A stretch of DNA of 17,769 bases from Selenomonadaceae bacterium (GTDB taxonomy: Bacteria > Bacillota > Negativicutes > Selenomonadales > Selenomonadaceae): NCBI GenBank assembly GCA_016280345.1, contig JAEEGN010000034.1, forward strand, positions 1 to 17,769, in the 5' to 3' direction. A program made the translations under genes and the position numbers. The notes beneath the pieces are model-generated. The model ran no database searches, was not told where the DNA came from, and worked only from the letters and a program-made list of their open reading frames with translations. This document shows positions 6,566-13,770 of the stretch, piece after piece. Within the stretch, counting starts at the first letter, position 1, and every line of letters starts with the position of its first letter.

Positions 6566-8557
6566 TTGAATAAATTCATCCGCAACGTAGGTTTTTACCT
6601 GCTGCTCATTTTCATCGCCATCACGATCATAGACTACTTCTTTGCTGCCAAGGCGGTGAATCGGCAGGAACTTGGCTACACGGCCTTCCTGCAGCAGGTC
6701 GATAAGGGAGAGGTGTCGAAGGTTGTCATCATCAATAATACGGTGGAGGGAACGCTGAAGGACGGCACGGAGTTTACAACGGTTACGCCGAGCGTGCCGA
6801 ACATCGATACCCAGTTGATGCCGCGCCTCCAGGAGAAAGGCGTGGAAATCCGGGCGAAGAATCCACCGGAGCCGCCTTGGTGGACGCAGTTGTTCTCGTC
6901 CATTTTTCCCATCCTGGTGCTGGTCGGAGTATGGTTTTTCGTCATGCAGCAAACTCAGGGCGGCGGTGGACGGGTTATGTCCTTCGGCCGGAGCCGGGCC
7001 CGTATGAGCGGTGCCGATAAGGTGAAGGTCAATTTCGGCGATGTTGCTGGAGCTGACGAGGCTAAACAGGAGCTGGAGGAGGTTGTGGAGTTCCTCAAGC
7101 ATCCGAAAAAATTCAACGATCTGGGCGCCCGGATTCCCAAGGGAGTACTGTTGTATGGCCCGCCGGGCACGGGCAAGACGCTTCTGGCCCGGGCAGTGGC
7201 TGGCGAGGCGGGGGTACCGTTCTTCAGCATCAGCGGCTCTGACTTTGTCGAGATGTTTGTTGGCGTCGGTGCATCCCGGGTTCGAGACCTCTTTGACCAG
7301 GCTAAGAAAAACGCGCCCTGCATTGTCTTCATTGACGAGATTGACGCAGTGGGCCGCCAGCGTGGTGCTGGTGTCGGCGGTGGCCACGACGAGCGCGAGC
7401 AGACACTCAACCAGTTATTGGTGGAGATGGATGGTTTTGCCGCCAATGAAGGCATCATCATCATCGCCGCCACGAACCGGCCGGATATCCTGGACCCGGC
7501 TCTTTTGCGCCCGGGGCGTTTCGACCGGCAGATTGTAGTGGACAAGCCTGACGTCCGTGGCCGCCTGGCCATCCTCAAGGTCCATACCAAAGGAAAGCCG
7601 GTGGACAGCGACGCCGATCTCGATATCCTGGCCCGCCGAACGCCGGGCTTTACCGGGGCGGATCTCAGCAACCTCGTCAATGAGGCGGCGCTTCTTTCCG
7701 CTCGTCATAACCGTAAGACGATCAACATGGCTTCCCTGGAGGAGTCCATTGAGCGGGTTATGGCGGGGCCGGAGCGCAAGTCCCGTATCATGAGCGACAA
7801 GGAAAAGCGCCTCACAGCCTATCATGAGGGTGGGCATACTCTGGTGGGGATGCTCCTGCCCAACGCTGATCCTGTTCACAAGGTTACCATCATCCCTCGA
7901 GGGCGGGCAGGCGGTTATACGCTCATGTTGCCGAAGGAGGACCGCTCCTACGAAACGCGCAGCGAGCTTATGGACGAGCTGAAGACGCTTTTGGCAGGCC
8001 GGGTGGCAGAGGAAGTCATCCTGAAGGAAATCAGCACCGGCGCTCAAAGCGATATCCAGCGAGCGTCTCGCATCGTCCGCAATATGATTACCCAGTATGG
8101 CATGAGCGATGTCTTGGGACCGATTTCCTTTGGTGACGGGCAGGATCATCAGGTCTTCCTGGGTCGGGATTTCAACAATCAGCGCAATTACTCCGAAGAA
8201 GTGGCTTCGGAGATCGATAAGGAAGTTCGGAGATACATCGAGGATGCCTATGAGGCGTGCCGCCGTCTCCTGACGGAGAATATCGATAAGCTGCATCTCA
8301 TCGCCCAGGCGCTGATCGAGAGAGAGACGCTTGATGCCGCCCAGCTTGAGGAACTCATGGAAAAAGGTGTCATCACCGATCATGACGATGACAAGTCCGA
8401 AGACAATACGAGCGGCCCGGAACCACCGGCCATGACGCCAATTCCGCTGACGGAGCCGGCGATGGCGGCAGATGCCTCACCGGAGGAGGCGACGGCAACT
8501 GAGGTTCCGCCAGTTGCAGCGCCGGAACCGAAGCTCAATATCACGCATCATTCGTAG
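6566..8557 (+). CDS. ftsH: ATP-dependent zinc metalloprotease FtsH
   Basis: Membrane-anchored AAA+ protease that removes misassembled membrane proteins and selected regulators. Membrane segment 1 is at about residues 7-28, the extracytoplasmic region follows, and segment 2 is at about 108-128. Walker A GPPGTGKT is at 198-205 and Walker B IVFIDEID at 253-260. The arginine-finger region ATNRPDILDPALLRPGRFD is at about 301-320. The zinc site is HEGGH at 420-424, with D496 in GAQSDI as the likely third ligand. Most family members have HEAGH, so Gly in the fourth position of the motif is unusual, but HExxH is intact. The C-terminal 70-80 residues form an acidic, Pro- and Ala-rich tail. At 663 residues it is of normal length. 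The TTG start at 6566 has GGGGAGGGA about 8 nt upstream. It lies 66 nt after hpt. Confidence 0.97.
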   Translation: MNKFIRNVGFYLLLIFIAITIIDYFFAAKAVNRQELGYTAFLQQVDKGEVSKVVIINNTVEGTLKDGTEFTTVTPSVPNIDTQLMPRLQEKGVEIRAKNPPEPPWWTQLFSSIFPILVLVGVWFFVMQQTQGGGGRVMSFGRSRARMSGADKVKVNFGDVAGADEAKQELEEVVEFLKHPKKFNDLGARIPKGVLLYGPPGTGKTLLARAVAGEAGVPFFSISGSDFVEMFVGVGASRVRDLFDQAKKNAPCIVFIDEIDAVGRQRGAGVGGGHDEREQTLNQLLVEMDGFAANEGIIIIAATNRPDILDPALLRPGRFDRQIVVDKPDVRGRLAILKVHTKGKPVDSDADLDILARRTPGFTGADLSNLVNEAALLSARHNRKTINMASLEESIERVMAGPERKSRIMSDKEKRLTAYHEGGHTLVGMLLPNADPVHKVTIIPRGRAGGYTLMLPKEDRSYETRSELMDELKTLLAGRVAEEVILKEISTGAQSDIQRASRIVRNMITQYGMSDVLGPISFGDGQDHQVFLGRDFNNQRNYSEEVASEIDKEVRRYIEDAYEACRRLLTENIDKLHLIAQALIERETLDAAQLEELMEKGVITDHDDDKSEDNTSGPEPPAMTPIPLTEPAMAADASPEEATATEVPPVAAPEPKLNITHHS

Positions 8558-8619
8558 CCATGCCTTTCGGCAGGAGATAATGGCAGGAAAGGTCTTTATG
8601 CCTTTTCCGGAGTGGCGCA

Positions 8620-8675
8620 CGGGCCGGCAGGGATACGCGGTGGCGTGATTCATCCCGGCCGGCCGTTTGTTTTAT
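8620..8675 (+). terminator. Probable terminator between ftsH and the signalling operon
   Basis: The left arm at 8620-8633 (CGGGCCGGCAGGGA) and right arm at 8653-8665 (TCCCGGCCGGCCG) pair over about 13 bp with one bulge around a 19-nt loop. TTTGTTTTA follows at 8666-8674. The loop is larger than usual, but the stem is very GC-rich. A smaller hairpin, GGAAAGG with CCTTTTCC near 8586-8609, lies upstream. Confidence 0.65.
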
Positions 8676-8765
8676 CCGGAGTCTGTTTTTATTCATCGGC
8701 AAGGAAGAAAAAGGTCGGCCTTTGGCGAGTGCGTCAGGGTCGGCGGGATGGAACGGGAGGCCATG

Positions 8766-10178
8766 ATGGAAAAGATCCTGTTGGTTGACGATGATGAAAT
8801 GAACCGCATGGTCATCGAGATGGTACTGTCAGAGGTGGGGTATAAGGTCGTCTCTGCGTCGAGCGGGGAGGAAGGCATAGCGTTGCTGTCGGATGCGCGA
8901 TTCGATCTCCTGCTTTTGGGCTTTGGTATGGCTGGGATGGATGGACTAGAGACGCTGGAGCGCATTCGGGAAAAGCCGGAAATTAGCGAAATCAAGACGG
9001 TCTTTCTTATGAGTGCCTCCCAGATGGCAGATACTACGGAAGCATTGCGCCTGGGTGCAATCGATTTCATCAAGAAACCGGCTCTTCCTGGGCCCTTGAT
9101 CGGTACGGTACGTCACGCGCTCCTTACGCAGGATCGGGAAAGTGTTCTGGCTGTCGACGACGAGCCGATGCAACTGATGGCGACAGAGGAACTGTTCGGT
9201 ATCCGCTACCGATTACGATGCGCTTCCTCCGGGGCGGAGGCTTTGGAAGAGATTAAGCGGGAAAAGCCGGATCTTATCTTGCTGGACTACCATATGCCGG
9301 AGATGAATGGTCTGGAAGTTTTACGGCGAGTCCACAAGATAGAAGGGTGTGAAAACCTGCCGGTTGTTTTCCTGACGGCCATTGACGATGTGGATATGGA
9401 AGCCGAGATTTTCAAGGCCGGCGCCATGGACTTTATCAGCAAGCCTTTTGTCATGCAGGTAGCTCTGCAACGGATACGACGGGTGCTGGAGCTCAAGCAT
9501 TTGCAGGATTCCTTGCAGGACGAGGTGAATCGCAAGACCAGAGCCCTTCAGGAGAGCAATCAGAAGATCAAAAAGTTATCCAATCAAGTAATCCGGGCAT
9601 TGGCCGGTGCCATCGATGCCAAGGATTCTTATACGAATGGCCATTCCATCCGGGTTGCGGAATACGCCCGCGAGATTGCCCGCCGGCTGGGGAAGTCCTC
9701 AATGGAGTTGGCGGAGGTCTATAACATCGCGCTTTTACACGATGTTGGGAAAATCGGCATCCCGATTACCATCATCAACAAGCCGGGCAAGCTGAGTGAA
9801 GAAGAATACCAAATCATCAAGAGCCATACGTTGACTGGCTATGAGATATTGAAAGCCATATCGGAAATGCCGGAGCTTTCCATTGGCGCCCGCTGGCATC
9901 ATGAACGCTTTGACGGGTCCGGGTATCCCGACGGGATGATGGGTGCCGATATCCCGGAAGTGGCCCGCATCATCTGCGTCGCGGATTGCTACGACGCAAT
10001 GTCCTCTGATCGAAGCTACCGAAAGGCGTTGCCGCAATCCATTGTTCGTGAGGAGATCGAGCGGGGCAAGGGAACGCAATTTGACCCGCGGATTGCCGAA
10101 GTAATGCTGCAGATGATCGATGATGACAAATCGTACAAGATGAACGGGAGTAGGGGTCAGGTCGTTCTTAACGAATAA
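8766..10178 (+). CDS. REC-REC-HD-GYP response regulator (c-di-GMP phosphodiesterase)
   Basis: A 470-residue response regulator with two receiver domains and an HD-GYP domain, joined by a coiled coil (about 240-275). Receiver 1 (3-120) keeps the acidic cluster DDD (8-10) and K103/K104, but its phosphoacceptor position is G52 (LLLGFGMAGMDG), and the following Pro is Ala. Receiver 2 (127-240) is intact with D131/D132, D174 (LLDYHMP) and K226. The HD-GYP domain (about 275-455) has NGH (291-293), HDVGKIGIP (325-333), H354 and HHERFDGSGYP (378-388), the signature of enzymes that hydrolyse cyclic di-GMP. All motifs look competent. The ATG at 8766 is preferred: GGGAGG (8755-8760) is 5 nt away, against 2 nt for the ATG at 8763. 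It is the first gene of an operon with the FIST and kinase genes, and is the likely output. Confidence 0.93.
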   Translation: MEKILLVDDDEMNRMVIEMVLSEVGYKVVSASSGEEGIALLSDARFDLLLLGFGMAGMDGLETLERIREKPEISEIKTVFLMSASQMADTTEALRLGAIDFIKKPALPGPLIGTVRHALLTQDRESVLAVDDEPMQLMATEELFGIRYRLRCASSGAEALEEIKREKPDLILLDYHMPEMNGLEVLRRVHKIEGCENLPVVFLTAIDDVDMEAEIFKAGAMDFISKPFVMQVALQRIRRVLELKHLQDSLQDEVNRKTRALQESNQKIKKLSNQVIRALAGAIDAKDSYTNGHSIRVAEYAREIARRLGKSSMELAEVYNIALLHDVGKIGIPITIINKPGKLSEEEYQIIKSHTLTGYEILKAISEMPELSIGARWHHERFDGSGYPDGMMGADIPEVARIICVADCYDAMSSDRSYRKALPQSIVREEIERGKGTQFDPRIAEVMLQMIDDDKSYKMNGSRGQVVLNE

Positions 10179-10199
10179 CGGACGGAAAGGAGCAGGGGT

Positions 10200-11396
10200 A
10201 TGAAATCAATTGAGCTGTACACGGAAGAAATCGATGATATGGAGGAAGTGGCGGAGGAGCTCTTTTCCCAGATGGGGAGGTTCGAGATTCAAAAGAACAG
10301 CCTGATTATCGTATTCGTGGAGGAAGATGCTGATTACCCCGAGCTTTACCGGATGCTTTCCGAGCGCTTCAACTGCCCGGTGATTGGCTGTACCGCAATG
10401 GCGATGCTCATGGGCAAGAAGGGCTATTGCGGTGTGGGCATTTCCCTGCTTGTCCTGACAGCGGACGATTGCGAATTTTCCGTGGGCATGACCGAGGAGC
10501 TGAATTCGGAAAACTGCGAAGAAGAGGTTACGAAGACTTATAAGGAACTCCGCGCGAAGCTCTCTTCGGAGCCTAAGCTGGTTATCAGCTATGGCGGTAT
10601 GATCATGGATGAGACCCACGCGCCGGCGGACACGGTCGTGAACGCAATAGGCGCTGCTGGAAACGGCGTTCCCGTCTATGGCGCGTTAGCGTCTGATGGT
10701 TTCACGTTTGACGGCTTCCGGATTTTTTGCAACGGCCAGGTGTCTAGAAACGGGCAGGTCATGGCGCTCATTGCTGGAAACATTGAGCCGAAGTTTGTCA
10801 GCGTCAATTCCATCAGCAACCGTGCGAGTTTTTCTTACGCTGTCACGGAGGCTATCCGCAACCAGGTGCTGCGCGTGGGGAACGTGTCTTTCATCGAGGC
10901 TTTGAAGCGGGAAGATATGCTGGTTGTTAAGGAAAAAGTTATCGGGGACTATATCCTCTCGCCGTTCCTGTTGAAGATGACATTGGAGAGTGGCGACAGC
11001 GTGGAAGTGGGCCGTGTTCTTTCCGTACTCAATCACGAGACGGGAGCAGGCTCTTTCCTGGGCGCGGTTCCGGAGGGTGCCAACCTGAGTGTCGGCATCA
11101 TCGGGCGATTGGAGGTTCAGGAGACTGTAAAAGCAGCGTTTGACAGGGTACTCAAAGAATTGAACGATTCGGAAGGGAAATACCATACTTTGCTCTGCAA
11201 TTCCTGCGCGACCCGTTTCCTGGCTTTGGCGAGCAATCCAACAGGTGAAGCGGATGCTTACAAGGGCCGGTTACCGGAGGATTGTTCGCTTATCGGTTTT
11301 TACACCTACGGGGAGATCTGTCCGATGACGGGAAACAAGACCGGAAAAAGCTATAATTTCTTCCACAACTATACTTTCACAATCATGATGATCTGA
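10200..11396 (+). CDS. FIST N-/C-domain sensory protein
   Basis: A 398-residue protein made only of the FIST sensory module. The N-terminal FIST domain (about 30-220) includes CPVIGCTAMAML near 60-71, the YGALASDG segment near 161-168 and the FCNGQV strand. The C-terminal FIST domain (about 230-398) contains CNSCATRFLAL (from 333) and ends in the family signature GFYTYGEICP (366-375) with a late HNYT (389-392). FIST domains are predicted small-molecule sensors found with kinases, cyclases and chemoreceptors. Here it is a separate polypeptide with no output domain, signal peptide or membrane segment, so it would pass its signal by protein contact, most simply to the kinase encoded next (inference). 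The ATG at 10200 has AAAGGAG 7 nt upstream. It lies 21 nt from both neighbours. The ligand is unknown. Confidence 0.9.
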   Translation: MKSIELYTEEIDDMEEVAEELFSQMGRFEIQKNSLIIVFVEEDADYPELYRMLSERFNCPVIGCTAMAMLMGKKGYCGVGISLLVLTADDCEFSVGMTEELNSENCEEEVTKTYKELRAKLSSEPKLVISYGGMIMDETHAPADTVVNAIGAAGNGVPVYGALASDGFTFDGFRIFCNGQVSRNGQVMALIAGNIEPKFVSVNSISNRASFSYAVTEAIRNQVLRVGNVSFIEALKREDMLVVKEKVIGDYILSPFLLKMTLESGDSVEVGRVLSVLNHETGAGSFLGAVPEGANLSVGIIGRLEVQETVKAAFDRVLKELNDSEGKYHTLLCNSCATRFLALASNPTGEADAYKGRLPEDCSLIGFYTYGEICPMTGNKTGKSYNFFHNYTFTIMMI

Positions 11397-11417
11397 CGGG
11401 AACGAATCGAGGGAAGC

Positions 11418-13532
11418 ATGGAAACGAATGACGAGCTGAAGCATCTCCAGTTAGAGAACAAGAAGCTGCGCCGGGAAGTCAAGCGGCTGGAGAAGAATAC
11501 GGAGCTGCTGCGCATTGCCAATGAGCAGGCGGCGCGTACCCAGGCATATATCCGCAAGGACAGCATGCGCCAGGCGTTTTATAATGACCAGCTCCTGAAG
11601 ACTTCTCCTTATCTTCTGATGTTGACGAATGCGGAACTGACAACGGTCATGACATCGGATGTATTCTTTGCTTATACGGATGCATTCACGAAAGAGATGA
11701 TTGAACGTGGCGTACCGCTTCGGGACGCCATGGCGGCTATTCTGGCCGGAGACGATCTGGAAAAGCTACTCCAGAAATGCGAGGAAGCCGTTCAGGGCAT
11801 GGACGTGGAACCATACCTATTGCGAACGTTCATCGATGGTGAAAAAACGGATTGGCATATTACCATCAAGCGCATGATCGACAATAATGTGAACGTCGGA
11901 ATCAATATCCTTTTCGTGGACATGACGGAAATCGTGGACGCAATGGAACGGGCAGAGGAAGCGGATCGGGCGAAAAGCAATTTTCTCGCTAATATGTCTC
12001 ATGAGATACGAACGCCGATGAACGCCATCAGCGGTATGACGGAGTTCATCCTGCGCGACAGCAGCGACGAGGTGGCCAAGCGGCATGCTACGATGATCAA
12101 GTCTGCGTCCAAGACGCTTTTGGCTATCATCAACGATATTCTCGACTTCTCCAAGATTGAGTCGGGCAAGATGGAGTTGATCGAAGATACGTATCAGATG
12201 GCGTCGCTGATCAACGACGTGGCGGTAATGACCGAGATTCGCCTGGCGAAGAAGCCGGTGAAGTTGAAGTCTGAGATTGACCCAGATATTCCGAACCTTC
12301 TCATAGGCGACGAAGTGCGGCTGAAGCAGATTCTCATCAACCTTCTTGGCAATGCAGTTAAGTTCACGAATCATGGCGAAATCACGCTAAAGATGGGTTC
12401 GGAAAAGGTGGATGACAGCCAGTGCCGGATTACCGTTGCTGTCAGCGATACCGGCATCGGTATTCGGGAAAGCGATCTGGGGAGTATCTTTTCCAGCTTT
12501 ACCCAGGTCGATACCAAGCGGAATCGTTCAGTGGAAGGGACCGGGCTGGGCCTTGCCATCAGCCAGCGACTGATCCGGATGATGGGCGGTACGATCCAAG
12601 TCGAGAGCGTTTACGGGAAGGGCACGACCTTTTCTTTTGATATCCTGAGCCGGGTCGAATCCTGGGAGCGTGTTGGAAAAATCGAGGAACGGATTCATAA
12701 TGTCACCGAGACAGCATTCCAAGTGAATTTTTCCGCTCCTGACGCCCGGATTCTGGTTGTCGATGACAACGAGATGAATCTGGACGTGGTGGAGGGCATC
12801 CTGGCCCCATATGACATCAAGATTGTCCGTGCGCTGAGTGGAGCGGAGTCAATGGTGAAGTTCTCCCAGCAGGAATTCGATATCATTTTCATGGATCATA
12901 TGATGCCCGTCATGGACGGTGTTGAGGCGATGAAGAAGATACGCAAGATGCCGGGCGGCAAGGAGACGGCCATCATCGCCCTGACGGCGAACGCTCTCTC
13001 CGGCGCAGCGATGGAATACAAAGCACTGGGGTTCCAGGATTTTCTCGCCAAGCCCATCGAGCCGCAAGACATGGACAGGATATTGCGACGATACCTCCCG
13101 GAGGAAATCATCCAGCCGGTGGACGAAACGGCGCTTTCTTCGTCGAAATCAGCTCCGGAGACGGTCGTGGGGATGCCGGCCGTTGCCTCGACGGAGGTTG
13201 CGATTGATATCGAAAAAGGGCTCAAATACTGTATGGGCAATAAGAAATTCTATCGAAAAATGCTTAAGGCCTTCGCTCAGAACGAAAAGATCAGGGACCT
13301 TGAGACGCTTTTTGGAGCGAAGGATTGGGACAATTACCGCATCGCTGTCCATTCAGTCAAGGGGAACGCCCTTACGATCGGGGCGGTTTCGATTTCAGAG
13401 CACGCCAAGGCATTGGAGTTTGCGGTGAAGGAGGACCGAATTCCCTATATTGAGGAGAACCACGCCGCGTTTCTCGTGGAATATCGTACCATCGTCGAGG
13501 CGTTGCGCGGTGGCTTCTATCAGGACGAATAA
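11418..13532 (+). CDS. Soluble hybrid histidine kinase with REC and HPt domains
   Basis: A 704-residue hybrid kinase without membrane segments. Order: N-terminal coiled coil (1-50); a PAS-like region (about 60-175) ending in the NILFVDMTE strand; a dimerisation/phosphoacceptor domain with H195 in MSHEIRTP; an ATPase domain with the N box NLLGNAVKFT (308-317), DTGIG (344-348) and GTGLGLA (374-380). A receiver domain follows (443-560) with D449/D450, D493 and K545. The C-terminal HPt domain (about 595-700) has H645 in HSVKGNA. All phosphorelay residues (H, D, H) are present, so the protein could pass phosphate from its HPt domain to a separate receiver, most simply receiver 2 of the HD-GYP protein in the same operon (inference). 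The lack of membrane segments and a FIST neighbour suggest a cytoplasmic signal. The ATG at 11418 follows GAGGGAAG closely. The terminator follows directly. Confidence 0.94.
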   Translation: METNDELKHLQLENKKLRREVKRLEKNTELLRIANEQAARTQAYIRKDSMRQAFYNDQLLKTSPYLLMLTNAELTTVMTSDVFFAYTDAFTKEMIERGVPLRDAMAAILAGDDLEKLLQKCEEAVQGMDVEPYLLRTFIDGEKTDWHITIKRMIDNNVNVGINILFVDMTEIVDAMERAEEADRAKSNFLANMSHEIRTPMNAISGMTEFILRDSSDEVAKRHATMIKSASKTLLAIINDILDFSKIESGKMELIEDTYQMASLINDVAVMTEIRLAKKPVKLKSEIDPDIPNLLIGDEVRLKQILINLLGNAVKFTNHGEITLKMGSEKVDDSQCRITVAVSDTGIGIRESDLGSIFSSFTQVDTKRNRSVEGTGLGLAISQRLIRMMGGTIQVESVYGKGTTFSFDILSRVESWERVGKIEERIHNVTETAFQVNFSAPDARILVVDDNEMNLDVVEGILAPYDIKIVRALSGAESMVKFSQQEFDIIFMDHMMPVMDGVEAMKKIRKMPGGKETAIIALTANALSGAAMEYKALGFQDFLAKPIEPQDMDRILRRYLPEEIIQPVDETALSSSKSAPETVVGMPAVASTEVAIDIEKGLKYCMGNKKFYRKMLKAFAQNEKIRDLETLFGAKDWDNYRIAVHSVKGNALTIGAVSISEHAKALEFAVKEDRIPYIEENHAAFLVEYRTIVEALRGGFYQDE

Positions 13533-13534
13533 AG

Positions 13535-13575
13535 AAAAACCGGGGCCAGGCTGAAAAGCTGACACCGGTTTTTTT
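13535..13575. terminator. Bidirectional terminator between convergent operons
   Basis: AAAAACCGG (13535-13543) pairs with CCGGTTTTT (13565-13573), with an inner AGGCT/AGCT hairpin. On the + strand it ends in a run of seven T just after the kinase stop. On the - strand the complementary stem is also followed by T-rich sequence, so it can stop transcripts of the TRAP operon too. Confidence 0.8.
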
Positions 13576-13770
13576 AGTAAGGGAAAAGGAACTATCGGGA
13601 TAAAATTCGAAGAATTCTTTGGCAAAAGGGAAAAGCGACGGGGCGACGTGGGAAGGATTGATTCTTTCGGCGGCCGTCCCGTTTTTTGTGGCTTGCGGTC
13701 TGGTGCCGTAGTATGCAGAATCGCCTTCCTTGCTGTTACAAGAGGGAAAACGTGGGACAAGTAGTTTTCG
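13576..13770. other. Non-coding gap between convergent operons
   Basis: About 195 bases between the bidirectional terminator and the permease stop codon. The only structure seen is a weak long-loop inverted repeat (ACGGG near 13639 with CCCGT near 13678) followed by T6, which might be a second, poor terminator. No gene, promoter or mobile element is supported. Confidence 0.4.

Noticed and set aside
6545..7387. Open frame of 280 codons on the - strand across the start of ftsH.
   Set aside because: Antisense shadow of ftsH with no family features and no plausible ribosome binding site.
7415..8383. Long open frame of 322 codons on the - strand inside ftsH.
   Set aside because: It lies wholly antisense to the catalytic part of ftsH, shows no recognisable domain, and is expected from GC-rich codon use on the other strand.
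8667..8765. Upstream in-frame start for the HD-GYP protein.
   Set aside because: It begins inside the T-run of the preceding terminator and adds residues ahead of a receiver domain that starts cleanly at MEKILLVDDD.
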